A DNA stretch of 64,000 nt from Yunchengibacter salinarum (lineage in GTDB: Bacteria; Pseudomonadota; Alphaproteobacteria; Sphingomonadales; Kordiimonadaceae): NCBI RefSeq assembly GCF_037658235.1, contig NZ_JBBJLN010000001.1, positions 248,001 to 312,000 on the forward strand. Reading direction: 5' to 3'. Of this stretch, positions 52,352-64,000 are shown piece after piece. Positions within the stretch are counted from its first letter, which is position 1. Each line of letters begins with the position of its first letter. The position numbers and the translations under genes are program-made. The notes under the pieces were generated by a model that was given only the letters and a program-made list of their open reading frames with translations, had not been told where the DNA came from and made no database searches.

Positions 52352-52627
52352 ATGACGCGCATGAAGGCCCGGATGGAGGAAAAACTGAAAAAACGCTTCG
52401 ATCCGGTCGAGCTGACGGTGGACGACGTGTCGGAGCAGCATCGGGGCCATGCGGGCTACCGCGACGGCGGCGAAACGCATTTCGATGTGCACATCGTGGC
52501 CGACGCCTTCACCGGGGAAAGCCGCGTGGCCCGACAGCGTGCCGTGATGGCCGCGGTCAGAGACGAGCTGGCGCAGCGGGTACATGCCCTGAGCATCATC
52601 GCCAGGGCGCCGGACGACCCCCGCTGA
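52352..52627 (+). CDS. BolA family protein
   Basis: The 91-residue protein has the BolA fold: an N-terminal helix (MKARMEEKLKKRFDPVELTV), then the conserved HRGHAGY, FDVHIVADAF and SRVARQRAVMAAVRDEL segments. BolA proteins pair with monothiol glutaredoxins to handle [2Fe-2S] clusters. The family's invariant C-terminal His is present in VHALSI. AGGGAG precedes the ATG. Alphaproteobacterial cobS genes often neighbour bolA-type genes. Confidence 0.93.
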   Translation: MTRMKARMEEKLKKRFDPVELTVDDVSEQHRGHAGYRDGGETHFDVHIVADAFTGESRVARQRAVMAAVRDELAQRVHALSIIARAPDDPR

Positions 52628-52672
52628 CCATTCCGCCCGGCCCGAAGGTCAGGGGCTGGCGCCGGACAGCCC

Positions 52673-52786
52673 TCAGGATCGGCTGCGACGGCGGCTGTAC
52701 AAAAGCGCCGCGACAATCACCCCGGTCAGCGCGAAGGCGACGACTACATCCACAATGGCCCGGTCATACAGGGGCAATTCGCTCAT
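52673..52786 (-). CDS. 37-residue single-pass membrane protein
   Basis: This short frame encodes MSELPLYDRAIVDVVVAFAL followed by TGVIVAALLYSRRRSRS. It is one hydrophobic helix (about residues 10-30) with a basic Arg/Ser tail that would stay in the cytosol. GGGAG is seven nt before the ATG, an ideal SD, and third-position GC is high as in real genes here. Topology would be N-out/C-in. It lies between bolA and acnA; the function is unknown. Confidence 0.55.
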   Translation of the reverse strand: MSELPLYDRAIVDVVVAFALTGVIVAALLYSRRRSRS

Positions 52787-53025
52787 GATGGCTCTCCCGG
52801 TCAGGTCTTCGGCGGGGCACCTCATGCGGCCCTGCCCCCGCCCCGAAACGGAGCGTTGAAAAGACGGTCTCACGCAACCATGTCAAAGCTGTGTCAGCGC
52901 CCTTGCTTGCATTCGCGGGCGCAATACGCCATAAGCAGCCTGAAATTCAGACCGGTGCGACAGGGCGCACAAGACTTCGGCGCCCCCGTCGGCCACCCCT
53001 TTCAAGTCAAGGAGGGCATTCCCCG

Positions 53026-55701
<2,676 letters not shown>

Positions 55702-55731
55702 TCCGGGCAAGCGCGGACAGTGAAAAATCCG

Positions 55732-55763
55732 GGGCGGCCTCCTGCGTGGGGCCGCCCTTTTTT
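55732..55763 (+). terminator. Rho-independent terminator of acnA
   Basis: GGGCGGCC (55732-55739) pairs exactly with GGCCGCCC (55750-55757), followed by six T. Confidence 0.9.
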
Positions 55764-55880
55764 CTGCGCGGTCGGGGCCATTGCGGGCATTCAAGCGGCA
55801 CGATCGCCCATGACCGCCGATACACACGGCTTGCAGGGCGCGGCCAATGGCCGTAAAACAGCGGCTTCACGCAGTGGTGA

Positions 55881-55910
55881 TTGGCGGCGGGGCAATGGCT
55901 GACCTATACT
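55881..55910 (+). promoter_or_regulatory. Promoter abutting the DUF1223 start codon
   Basis: TTGGCG (55881-55886) and TATACT (55905-55910) are 18 bp apart. The -10 box ends only 7 nt before the ATG at 55918, so transcription should start at or next to the A of ATG. That predicts a leaderless mRNA, and no Shine-Dalgarno is present. Confidence 0.55.
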
Positions 55911-55917
55911 CCTTCTC

Positions 55918-56754
55918 ATGGTAACGTGGATTTTTCCCAACTGGCTGAAAACAGGCCCTGTTTATCGTGCTGCCCCCACGCGGCGCGCGGGGCTGTTCCA
56001 TGCCCGCACGGCCCTGGCCGGGCTGATGGCCCTGCTTGGTACGATGGCAGTGACCGGCGCGGCCAGCGCGGCGGAAGACACACCCCGCCTGACGGTGGTG
56101 GAGCTGTTCACGTCCCAGGGATGCAGTTCCTGTCCGCCCGCCGATGCCGCGCTACGCGCCATGCGCTCCAAGCCCGGCGTGCTTACGCTGTCCTGGCCCG
56201 TGGATTACTGGGACCGCATGGGCTGGAAGGATACCTTTGCCAGCCCCGACCACACCCAGCGGCAGGTGGCTTATAACAAGCGCCTGGGCCGGGGTGGGGT
56301 CTATACCCCGCAAATGGTGTTTGACGGGCGGGTTCAGTGCGTCGGTTCCAAGAAAGACGAAATCCGCCAGGCCATCAGCCGCGCCCGCGCGGTGGAACGG
56401 CCCGCCATCACCCCCACCCTGCATCGGGATGGGGAGCAGGTGCAGGTCAGGCTGCCCGCCACGGAGCTTGCCAGCCCGGTATCGGTGCGGGTGGTCTGGT
56501 ATATACGCAATGCCAGCGTGGATATCGTCAGCGGCGAGAATCAGGGCCGCACCCTGCATTACACCAATGTGGTGCGCCACAGTGAAACCCTGCGGGACTG
56601 GGACGGCAGCGCCACCACCCTGACGCTGGACCCCGCCCATGCCCAGGTGGGCGATGCCAATGCGGTGGCGCTTCTGTTGCAGGACGGGTACGGCCACGGC
56701 CCCATTCTGGGCGCGGCCAATCTGGAACTGAACACCCAGCTCACCCACCGCTGA
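55918..56754 (+). CDS. DUF1223 thioredoxin-like secreted protein
   Basis: The 278-residue protein has a long N-region and then a signal peptide core (ALAGLMALLGTMAVTGAASA). The domain opens LTVVELFTSQGCSSCPPADA, a thioredoxin-fold C-x-x-C where both cysteines are kept, followed by LSWPVDYWDRMGWKDTFASP and YTPQMVFDGRVQCVGS, all typical of DUF1223. It is probably a periplasmic thiol-active protein of unknown partner. In many alphaproteobacteria it follows acnA, as here. Confidence 0.88.
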   Translation: MVTWIFPNWLKTGPVYRAAPTRRAGLFHARTALAGLMALLGTMAVTGAASAAEDTPRLTVVELFTSQGCSSCPPADAALRAMRSKPGVLTLSWPVDYWDRMGWKDTFASPDHTQRQVAYNKRLGRGGVYTPQMVFDGRVQCVGSKKDEIRQAISRARAVERPAITPTLHRDGEQVQVRLPATELASPVSVRVVWYIRNASVDIVSGENQGRTLHYTNVVRHSETLRDWDGSATTLTLDPAHAQVGDANAVALLLQDGYGHGPILGAANLELNTQLTHR

Positions 56755-56869
56755 GGCACCCCCATAAGGGAATCAGCATGACCGGGGCACCGACACAGGC
56801 GCGCCCGCGAAACCCGCTCATCCCAAAGTCACTTATCCCAAGGCCGCTCATCAGCCTGATCATGCGCCT

Positions 56870-57994
56870 TTATTCCACCGCGTCCATCGGTTCATAAAGC
56901 GCCATGTCGCCCTTCAACCGGGCCACGGCCCACCGGGCCGCATCAGCCACCACCGGGTCCGGGTCCGCGCTCAGGGCCTGTGCGCGGGGCAGAAATTCTT
57001 CGTCACCGCTATTGCCAATGGCAATCAACACATTGCGCACAAAAGCGTTTCTGCCGATTCGCTTGATCGGGCTGCCGGAAAACACCTGCCGAAACGCCGC
57101 ATCGTCCAGATCCGCCAAATCCGCCAGCTTCGGCGCCGCCAGTTCCGCCCGCGCGTGAAAGGCCGCTTCCCCCGCCCGGCGCGCGAATTTGTTCCACGGG
57201 CACACCGCCAGGCAATCGTCGCAGCCATAAATACGGTTCCCCATGGCGGCGCGAAATTCCAAAGGAATCGGGCCCCTGTGTTCTATGGTCAGATAACTGA
57301 TGCAGCGCCGGGCATCGATCCGGTACGGGCCGGTGAAGGCATCGGTGGGGCACACATCCAGACAGGCCCGGCAGGAGCCGCAGCGGTCCTCATGCCCCGG
57401 CCCGCCCGCCGAACCTTCCGGCCTGTCCGCCAGCACATCCCGTTCCAGATAAACGATGCCCAGAAACAGCCAGCTTCCCAATTCGGTGGACACCAGATTG
57501 GTATGCTTGCCCTGCCAGCCCAGCCCGGCGGCGGCGGCCAGCGGCTTTTCCATCACCGGGGCGGTATCCACAAACACCTTCAGCGGCCCCACAAGGGGAT
57601 GAATCGCGCGGGCCAGCGCTTTCAGGCGCTTTTTCACCACGTCATGATAATCCTTGCCGCGGGCATATACCGAGATCACGCCCCGGTCGCCATGGGCCAG
57701 CAGGGCGCGCGGGTCCGTATCCGGCCCGTAATTCAGGCCCACCGCCACCACGGACCCCACATCCGGCCACAGATTGGCGGGGCGGCGCCGATGGTGCAGG
57801 CGTTCCTGCATCCAGCCCATGGTGCCGTGATGGCCCAGCGCCACGAAGCGCGCCAGATCATCCCCGGCCCCGGCCACGTCATCCGGGCGGGCGAAGCCCA
57901 CCGCGTCAAACCCCTGCGCCCGTGCCGCCCGGTCGATTTCACGGCGCATATGCGCCGGGGTCGGTTCAGTATCGGGCGAATCGGGGCGGGCCAT
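56870..57994 (-). CDS. queG: Epoxyqueuosine reductase
   Basis: The 374-residue enzyme does the last step of queuosine tRNA modification, reducing epoxyqueuosine with cobalamin and two 4Fe-4S clusters. The cluster-binding cysteines are [16 protein letters not shown] and [16 protein letters not shown]. The N-terminal half has [14 protein letters not shown] and [20 protein letters not shown], typical of QueG. The C-terminal HEAT-like part is present ([17 protein letters not shown]). Its start overlaps the GST stop by one base (TGATG), so they form an operon. The cobalamin need fits the cobS/cobT genes upstream. Confidence 0.95.
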   Translation of the reverse strand: MARPDSPDTEPTPAHMRREIDRAARAQGFDAVGFARPDDVAGAGDDLARFVALGHHGTMGWMQERLHHRRRPANLWPDVGSVVAVGLNYGPDTDPRALLAHGDRGVISVYARGKDYHDVVKKRLKALARAIHPLVGPLKVFVDTAPVMEKPLAAAAGLGWQGKHTNLVSTELGSWLFLGIVYLERDVLADRPEGSAGGPGHEDRCGSCRACLDVCPTDAFTGPYRIDARRCISYLTIEHRGPIPLEFRAAMGNRIYGCDDCLAVCPWNKFARRAGEAAFHARAELAAPKLADLADLDDAAFRQVFSGSPIKRIGRNAFVRNVLIAIGNSGDEEFLPRAQALSADPDPVVADAARWAVARLKGDMALYEPMDAVE

Positions 57995-58662
57995 CAGAAA
58001 TCGATTTTACTGTACACCGGCGGCGGGCTGAAGCCGGGGATGCGATCTTCCAGCAGGGCGGCGACGGAACGGCGGGATTTCACCCGGCCATACCAATCCT
58101 TCACATCGGGCCAGTCCGCCCAGTCGATATCGCCGAAATAGTCCGCCACGCTGATATGGGCCGCCGCCGCGGCATCGGCCATGGTGAATTGCCGCCCGGC
58201 CAGGTAATGCCGCATGGATGCCAGATAGCCGATATATTTCAGATGGATATGAATATTGTGGGCAGCACAGCGCACGGCTTCCGAATCCGGCTCTCCCATG
58301 CCCAGAAAGCGCTTGAACAGCTTTTCGCGCACCAGATGCCGGGTGACTTCGCTGCCCATCTTGGCGTGAAACCAGCCGATCAGGCGCCGCACCTCATAGC
58401 GATCCATCCGCCCTTCAGGAAGCAGGGCCGGGTCCGGCCACATTTCCTCGATCAGTTCGGCCATGGCCAGCGTGCCGCTCACCGGTGTGTTGTCGTCCAG
58501 CACCAGAACGGGCACCTCGCCCGCGGGATTGAGCTTCAGAAAGGCCTCCCGCCGCTCCCATTCCTTTTCCAGACGGAGCGAGAAAGCCACCTGCTTTTCC
58601 GACAGCAGCACGCGGATAAAGCGCGCCGCGGGGGAAAGCCAGTGATGATAAAGAACCGCCAT
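57994..58662 (-). CDS. Glutathione S-transferase family protein
   Basis: The 222-residue protein has a thioredoxin-like N-domain ([40 protein letters not shown] with the cis-Pro and Ser for glutathione binding) and an all-helical C-domain. [20 protein letters not shown] is the family's N-capping box region. The start at 58662 has GAGAGG seven nt upstream. It overlaps queG by one base. The reaction is not predictable; many such bacterial GSTs detoxify electrophiles. Confidence 0.9.
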   Translation of the reverse strand: MAVLYHHWLSPAARFIRVLLSEKQVAFSLRLEKEWERREAFLKLNPAGEVPVLVLDDNTPVSGTLAMAELIEEMWPDPALLPEGRMDRYEVRRLIGWFHAKMGSEVTRHLVREKLFKRFLGMGEPDSEAVRCAAHNIHIHLKYIGYLASMRHYLAGRQFTMADAAAAAHISVADYFGDIDWADWPDVKDWYGRVKSRRSVAALLEDRIPGFSPPPVYSKIDF

Positions 58663-58695
58663 GACGCTGCCTCTCAGGGGGTCCGGTGGGTTGGG

Positions 58696-58737
58696 AAAAA
58701 ACGAACGGGCGCGGCCCCCGAACCGGGAATCGCGCCC
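58696..58737 (-). terminator. Probable terminator of gltB
   Basis: GGGCGCG (58707-58713) pairs with CGCGCCC (58731-58737) around a 17-nt loop. On the minus strand six T follow after a 5-nt gap. It is less perfect than the other terminators in the window. Confidence 0.5.
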
Positions 58738-58807
58738 GCCCTGTTCTACGCCATCGGGCCGGTTTCGCCAATGCCTTTCCGGCCCGGCGGCACCCGGCCC
58801 GGCCCGC

Positions 58808-61800
58808 TTACTGGGCCGGAACCGCCGCCTGTTCCGCGTCGTCCAGCGGGTGGCTGAGATGGGCCAGCATTTCCTTCGGCACCACCTGCCAGAAGGCGTC
58901 GCGGCGGGCCTCCCAGTTGGACAGCAGGGTCTGACCAAAGCGCGACCCGGTCTCCGCCACATGGCGTTCTATCAGGTCGGTCAGAACCCCTTCCCAGTGC
59001 CGGGATGCAAGCCGCACATACACCACCGAATCATCATTGATGTGCTTCTCGAACGCACCCTCGTCATCATAGATAAAGGCCATGCCGCCGGTCATCCCCG
59101 CCGCGAAATTATCGCCAACGGGGCCGAGAATCACCGCCGTGCCGCCGGTCATGTATTCACAGCCATTGGCGCCGCAGCCTTCAATCACCACCTCGGCGCC
59201 GCTGTTGCGCACGGCAAAGCGTTCCCCCGCCTGACCGGCGGCGAAAAGCTGCCCGGCGGTGGCGCCGTAAAGCACCGTATTGCCGATGATGGTGTTGTCC
59301 CGCGCGGTGAAGCGCGCCCGGTTGCTGGGCCGCACCACAATGGTGCCGCCGGACAGGCCCTTGCCCACATAGTCATTGGCATCGCCGGACACTTCCAGCT
59401 TCAAGCCCTGCACCGCAAAGGCGCCCAGCGACTGGCCCGCCGAACCGCGCAGACGCACGGTCACATGGCCGGGCTTCAGGGCGGACATGCCGAACCGGCG
59501 GGTGATTTCGCTGGAAAAGCGCGTGCCCACGGCCCGGTGCACATTCTGCACCGAATAGGTAAGCTGCATCTTCTCCCCGCGCGTGAAAACGGCGCGGGCG
59601 TCTTCCAGCATCTGGGCATCCAGCGTGTCGGGCACCGCGTTGCGGCCCTCACGGGTACAGACCGCGCGGCGCTGGCGCCCGCCCACCTGCACCAGCAGCG
59701 GGTTCAGGTCCAGGTCGTCCAGATGCGGCGCGCCCCGGCTGACCTGATGCAGCAGGTCCGTGCGGCCAATCACATCGTCCAGCCGGGTCATGCCCAGTTC
59801 CGCCAGAAGCTCGCGGGTTTCCTCGGCAATGAAGCTGAACAGATTAACCACCTTTTCCGCCGTACCCTCGAACTTGCCGCGCAGGGCCTCGTCCTGCGTG
59901 CATATCCCCACGGGGCAGGTGTTGGAATGGCACTGCCGCACCATGATGCAGCCCATGGCCACCAGCGATGTGGTGCCCACGCCGAACTCCTCCGCGCCCA
60001 GCATGGCCGCGATCAGCACATCCCGACCGGTGCGGATACCGCCATCGGTGCGCAGCCGTACCCGGTGGCGCAGATTGTTCAGGGTCAGCACCTGATTCAC
60101 TTCCGCCAGCCCGATTTCCCAGGGCGTGCCCGCATATTTGATGGAGGTCTGCGGGCTGGCCCCGGTACCGCCAGAATGGCCGGACACCAGGATCACATCC
60201 GCATGGGCCTTGGCCACGCCCGCGGCGATGGTGCCGATGCCCGCCCGGCTGACCAGCTTCACGCAGACCGTGGCATCGGGGTTGATCTGCTTCAGATCGT
60301 AAATGAGCTGGGCCAGATCCTCGATCGAATAGATGTCATGGTGGGGCGGCGGTGAAATCAGCGTCACCCCCGGCGTGGAATGGCGCAGGCGGGCGATCAT
60401 CTCGGTCACCTTGAAACCGGGAAGCTGGCCGCCCTCACCGGGCTTGGCGCCCTGAGCCACCTTGATCTCGATTTCCTCGCAGGCATTGAGATATTCCGCC
60501 GTGACCCCGAACCGCCCGGAGGCAATCTGCTTGATCGGGCTGTTGGCGTTGTCGCCGTTTTCATACGGTTTGTAGCGCTTGGGGTCTTCCCCCCCCTCGC
60601 CGGAGACGGACTTGGCGCCGATCCGGTTCATGGCGATGGCCAGCGTTTCATGGGCTTCCGGCGACAGCGCCCCCATGGACATGCCGGGCGTGATGAAGCG
60701 CTTGCGCAACTCCGTGATGGATTCCACCGACTCCAGCGGCACGGATTCGTCCGCGCGGGTGAAATCCAGCAGATCCCGCAGATTGACCGGCGGAAGATTC
60801 TGCAACCCCTTGGACCAGTTCAGATATTTGGTGTAATCGTCCGCCGCCAGCGCATCCTGCAACTGATGCACCAGCCGACCGTCAAAGGCGTGCACCTCAC
60901 CGCCCGCGCGCAGGCGGTAAAGCCCGCCAATGGGCAGCCGGGCCATTTCCTCGTCATAGGCTTTGGCGTGCTGTTCCAGCACCTTCACCTGAATGCCCGC
61001 CAGCCCGATGCCGGAAATCTTGGTGGGCATACCGGGGAAGAATTCGTTCACCAGCGAACGGGAAAGCCCCAGCGCCTCGAAATTATAGCCACCGCGATAG
61101 CTGGAAATGATGGAAATGCCCATCTTGGACAGGATTTTCAGCAGGCCCTGATCCACCGCCTCGCACGCGCGGTCATAGGCGTCCACCAGGCTGAGATCGC
61201 CGAACAGGCCCTTGGCATGGCGCGCGGCGATGCTTTCCAGCGCCAGATAGGCGTTGACCGTGGTGGCCCCGGCCCCGATCAGCACGGCGTAATAATGGGT
61301 GTCCATGCATTCGGCGCTGCGCACGTTCAGGCTGGTAAAGGTGCGCAGGCCCTGTTTCACCAGATGGCTGTGCACTCCGGCGGTGGCCAGGATCATCGGG
61401 ATCGGCGCGCGATCCTCGCTGATATGTTCATCGGTCAGGAACAGATGGCCGCGGCCCTCGCGCACGGCATCCTCGGCTTCCCGGCGCACCCGGTCCAGCG
61501 CATCCTTCAGGGCATTGTCCCCGCCGCGGGCGTCAAAGGTGCAGTCGATCCGGTGCACCGTGTCGCCGAACTGGTCCTGCAATGCCTGCCATTCCCGATT
61601 GGTGATCACCGGGCTTTCCAGCACCAGAACACCGGTCTGGGTGTGGCCTTCTTCCAGCACATTGGCGAAATTGCCGAACCGGGTCTTCAGCGACATCACC
61701 CGGTTTTCCCTGAGCGAATCGATCGGCGGATTGGTGACCTGGCTGAAATCCTGCCGGAAATAATGGGCCAGATTGCGATAGCCCTTGGACAGCACCGCCA

Positions 61801-63352
61801 GCGGCGTGTCGTCGCCCATGGAGCCGATGGCCTCCTTCCCGGTGGCCACCAGCGGATGCAGAATCAGTTCCAGATCCTCCACCGACTGGCCCGCCACCAC
61901 CTGGCGGATCAACAGCTCTTCCCGGCTGTAATGTGCCTTTTCCGGGCCGCGATAGCCGGGCAGATCGTCGCTGGACTGAAGATCCTTCACCCAGTCCTGA
62001 TAGGGCTGTGCCGAGGCCAGCTTGTCCTTGATCTCCCGGTCATTGAAAAAGGCCCCCGCGCCCAGGTCCAGGGCGATCATATGGCCGGGGCCAAGGCGCC
62101 CCTTTTCGATCACAAGCTCTTCATCCACGGCCACCATGCCGGTTTCAGAGCCGACGATCAGCATATTGTCCGTGGTGCGGCAATAGCGCATTGGGCGCAG
62201 GCCGTTGCGGTCCAGCCCGGCGATGATCCAGTTGCCGTCGCAGGCGGCGATGGCGGCCGGGCCGTCCCACGGTTCCATCACCGAATTGCAATAGGCGTAC
62301 ATGGCCTGATGGCCTTCCGGCATGGTGGATTTCTTGGACCAGGCTTCGGGCATCAGCAGGGTCTTGGCCATGGGCCCGATCCGCCCGGCGCGCACCAGCA
62401 CTTCAAAGGCGGCATCCAGCGCCGCACTGTCGGACGCGCCCTTGGGAATCACCGGCTTGATGTCTTCGGAATTGTCCCCGAACGCGATGGATGCCATGCG
62501 AATCTGGTGGCTTTTCATCCAGTTCACATTGCCGCGAATGGTGTTGATCTCGCCATTATGGGCCAACATGCGGAACGGCTGGGCCAGCCACCATTGCGGG
62601 AAGGTGTTGGTGGAATAACGCTGGTGATAAATGGCGAAGCGCGAAATGAAGCGGTCATCCTGAAGGTCGGGATAGAACACGCTGAGCTGCTCGGCCAGGA
62701 ACAGACCCTTGTAGATGATAGAGCGGCAGGACAGGGAACAGATGTAAAAATCATTCACCTGCGCTTCGATCACCGCCTTCTCGATCCGGCGACGGATGAT
62801 GTACAGCTCCCGCTCGAAGGCGTCGTCGTCCAGATCCTTTTCGTTCGATATCATGATCTGTTCGATTTCGGGCCGGGTGGCCTCGGCCTTTTCGCCGATC
62901 ACGTCGATGTTCACGGGCACCTGTCGCCAGCCATAGATGGTATGGCCGAAATGCAGGATTTCCGCTTCCACGATGGACCGGCACGTCTCCTGCGCATGAA
63001 GATCCAGGCGCGGCAGAAACACCATGCCCACCGCCAGGCGCTTATCCCCCGGCTCGTGGCCGGTGGCGCGCACATGCTGCTTGAAGAAGTCCTGCGCGAT
63101 TTCAAGCTGGATGCCCGCGCCGTCACCGGTCTTGCCGTCGGCATCCACGGCGCCCCGGTGCCAGATGGCCCCAAGCGCATCGATGGCGCGCAGCACCACC
63201 TGACGGCTGGGCTTGCCATCCGTGGCGGCCACCAGGCCCACGCCGCAGGCATCGCGTTCATCCGCGGGATTGTACAGGCCGATGGGGCCGGGGACGGCGC
63301 CGTCGGACAGGGCGTGATCCTGAATGGGGGCGGACTCTTGATTATCAGTCAT
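58808..63352 (-). CDS. gltB: Glutamate synthase (NADPH) large subunit
   Basis: The 1514-residue enzyme makes glutamate from glutamine and 2-oxoglutarate. The class II glutamine amidotransferase starts at DERDACGVGLVA, with the nucleophilic Cys at about residue 36 after a propeptide of normal size. The central and FMN-binding synthase domains contain HSTPGVTLISPPPHHDIYSI and SGHSGGTGASPQTSIKYAG. The 3Fe-4S cysteines are in CIMVRQCHSNTCPVGICTQ near residue 1140. The C-terminal beta-helix has GGTIVVRPSN and EVVIEGCGANGCEYMTGGTA. It follows gltD by 68 nt on the minus strand. Confidence 0.97.
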   Translation of the reverse strand: MTDNQESAPIQDHALSDGAVPGPIGLYNPADERDACGVGLVAATDGKPSRQVVLRAIDALGAIWHRGAVDADGKTGDGAGIQLEIAQDFFKQHVRATGHEPGDKRLAVGMVFLPRLDLHAQETCRSIVEAEILHFGHTIYGWRQVPVNIDVIGEKAEATRPEIEQIMISNEKDLDDDAFERELYIIRRRIEKAVIEAQVNDFYICSLSCRSIIYKGLFLAEQLSVFYPDLQDDRFISRFAIYHQRYSTNTFPQWWLAQPFRMLAHNGEINTIRGNVNWMKSHQIRMASIAFGDNSEDIKPVIPKGASDSAALDAAFEVLVRAGRIGPMAKTLLMPEAWSKKSTMPEGHQAMYAYCNSVMEPWDGPAAIAACDGNWIIAGLDRNGLRPMRYCRTTDNMLIVGSETGMVAVDEELVIEKGRLGPGHMIALDLGAGAFFNDREIKDKLASAQPYQDWVKDLQSSDDLPGYRGPEKAHYSREELLIRQVVAGQSVEDLELILHPLVATGKEAIGSMGDDTPLAVLSKGYRNLAHYFRQDFSQVTNPPIDSLRENRVMSLKTRFGNFANVLEEGHTQTGVLVLESPVITNREWQALQDQFGDTVHRIDCTFDARGGDNALKDALDRVRREAEDAVREGRGHLFLTDEHISEDRAPIPMILATAGVHSHLVKQGLRTFTSLNVRSAECMDTHYYAVLIGAGATTVNAYLALESIAARHAKGLFGDLSLVDAYDRACEAVDQGLLKILSKMGISIISSYRGGYNFEALGLSRSLVNEFFPGMPTKISGIGLAGIQVKVLEQHAKAYDEEMARLPIGGLYRLRAGGEVHAFDGRLVHQLQDALAADDYTKYLNWSKGLQNLPPVNLRDLLDFTRADESVPLESVESITELRKRFITPGMSMGALSPEAHETLAIAMNRIGAKSVSGEGGEDPKRYKPYENGDNANSPIKQIASGRFGVTAEYLNACEEIEIKVAQGAKPGEGGQLPGFKVTEMIARLRHSTPGVTLISPPPHHDIYSIEDLAQLIYDLKQINPDATVCVKLVSRAGIGTIAAGVAKAHADVILVSGHSGGTGASPQTSIKYAGTPWEIGLAEVNQVLTLNNLRHRVRLRTDGGIRTGRDVLIAAMLGAEEFGVGTTSLVAMGCIMVRQCHSNTCPVGICTQDEALRGKFEGTAEKVVNLFSFIAEETRELLAELGMTRLDDVIGRTDLLHQVSRGAPHLDDLDLNPLLVQVGGRQRRAVCTREGRNAVPDTLDAQMLEDARAVFTRGEKMQLTYSVQNVHRAVGTRFSSEITRRFGMSALKPGHVTVRLRGSAGQSLGAFAVQGLKLEVSGDANDYVGKGLSGGTIVVRPSNRARFTARDNTIIGNTVLYGATAGQLFAAGQAGERFAVRNSGAEVVIEGCGANGCEYMTGGTAVILGPVGDNFAAGMTGGMAFIYDDEGAFEKHINDDSVVYVRLASRHWEGVLTDLIERHVAETGSRFGQTLLSNWEARRDAFWQVVPKEMLAHLSHPLDDAEQAAVPAQ

Positions 63353-63420
63353 GGCAGGTCTCTTTCACGAAATCGGGCAAACGGCCAGAAGGCTATGAAA
63401 AGGCGCGGGCGGCAGGCGGC

Positions 63421-64000
63421 TCAGGCCACCGCCGCGCCGGTCTCCGCCTGCTCGGCCTTGCGATCCTTGATATAGGCTTTCATGGCGGTGGCGGCGTCCC
63501 GGCCATCCCGGATGCCCCACACCACCAGCGAGGCGCCGCGCACGATGTCCCCGGCGGCGAAAACGCCGGGCAGATTGGTCATCATGCTGTCATGGTCCAC
63601 CGTGATCGTGCCCCAGCGCGTGACCCTGAGTTCCGGCACGCCGAACATGGCGGGCAGTTCCTCCGGCTCGAAACCGAGTGCCATGATGGCCAGATCACAG
63701 TCCAGCGTGAAACTGGAATCGGGCACGCGCTCCGGCGTCTGACGGCCTGTGGCGTCCGGCGCGCCAAGGCGCATCCTGTACGCCTTGACCGCCTTCACCT
63801 TGTCATTGTCGTCGCCCACAAAGGCTTCCGGGCCGGACAGCCAGACAAATTCCACGCCCTCTTCCTCGGCATTGGCCACTTCGCGGGCGGAGCCCGGCAT
63901 ATTGGCCCGGTCCCGGCGGTACAGGCATTTCACGGATTTTGCCCCCTGCCGCACGGCGGTGCGCACACAGTCCATCGCGGTGTCGCCGCCACCGATCACC
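63421..64000 (-). CDS. gltD: Glutamate synthase small subunit, C-terminal part (cut by window end)
   Basis: The visible 192 residues are the NAD(P)H- and FAD-binding end of GltD: VIGGGDTAMDCVRTAVRQGA (dinucleotide-binding), CDLAIMALGFEPEELPAMF and NLPGVFAAGDIVRGASLVVW, followed by IRDGRDAATAMKAYI. GltD passes electrons from NADPH to GltB. The 5' end lies beyond base 64000, so start and promoter are not visible. Gene order is gltD then gltB. Confidence 0.93.
   Translation of the reverse strand, partial: VIGGGDTAMDCVRTAVRQGAKSVKCLYRRDRANMPGSAREVANAEEEGVEFVWLSGPEAFVGDDNDKVKAVKAYRMRLGAPDATGRQTPERVPDSSFTLDCDLAIMALGFEPEELPAMFGVPELRVTRWGTITVDHDSMMTNLPGVFAAGDIVRGASLVVWGIRDGRDAATAMKAYIKDRKAEQAETGAAVA

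Noticed and set aside
60380..63475. Plus-strand open frame of about 1030 codons antisense to gltB
   Set aside because: No recognisable motif and His/Gln/Gly-rich composition; gltB on the minus strand is complete and contains every active-site motif.

Overview
The window is GC-rich, densely coded bacterial chromosome. The gene content points to an alphaproteobacterium: CobS/CobT aerobic cobaltochelatase subunits, a SUV3-like helicase / S4 protein / FdxA / CarD / RpoH block, a FlaEY-like protein, DUF1223 next to aconitase, and abundant TonB-dependent receptors (TBDRs). The order cannot be fixed from the sequence alone. I saw no rRNA, tRNA, CRISPR array, insertion sequence or prophage.

Region 1 (1-10500) is a catabolic island of two divergent operons. 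The minus operon is TetR regulator, SDR, acyl-CoA ligase and acyl-CoA dehydrogenase (cut by the window start), each junction a 4-bp ATGA overlap. The plus operon is biotin-dependent carboxylase beta subunit, acyl-CoA dehydrogenase, enoyl-CoA hydratase, carboxylase alpha subunit and a beta-keto acid cleavage enzyme (BKACE). Apart from the BKACE this is the gene set of the acyclic terpene (citronellol/geraniol, Atu) pathway. A perfect palindrome lies where the plus operon's transcript should start, a likely operator. Region 2 (10510-17696) has a small outer-membrane barrel and two large TBDRs that share TCAAGA half-sites upstream.

Region 3 (17913-28170) holds a FliL-like / FlaEY-like pair, a YggT-DUF167-FolD-MarC operon, a non-coding repeat whose hairpin shows paired base changes, and an argG / AEC transporter / sulfotransferase / YtoQ operon. 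Region 4 (28427-38365) is the most unusual part: a 4-TM coiled-coil protein of unknown function, three small secreted proteins with a shared two-cysteine motif (YfiR-like), two paralogous TBDRs of about 700 residues, and a chemoreceptor. Two [YfiR-like - TBDR] pairs flank the chemoreceptor on the minus strand. Both pairs, and in degenerate form the chemoreceptor, have an ATCAC-N6-GTGATT palindrome upstream. I read this as a duplicated envelope sensing or uptake module under one regulator.

Region 5 (38760-64000) is mainly housekeeping: rpoH, carD, fdxA, an S4 protein, a SUV3-like helicase, a Tat-exported amidase, a secreted stand-alone TonB C-terminal-like domain, L28, a phytase-like esterase, cobT/cobS, bolA, a 37-residue membrane protein, acnA, a DUF1223 protein probably read from a leaderless transcript, queG, a GST, gltB and the 3' part of gltD (cut by the window end).
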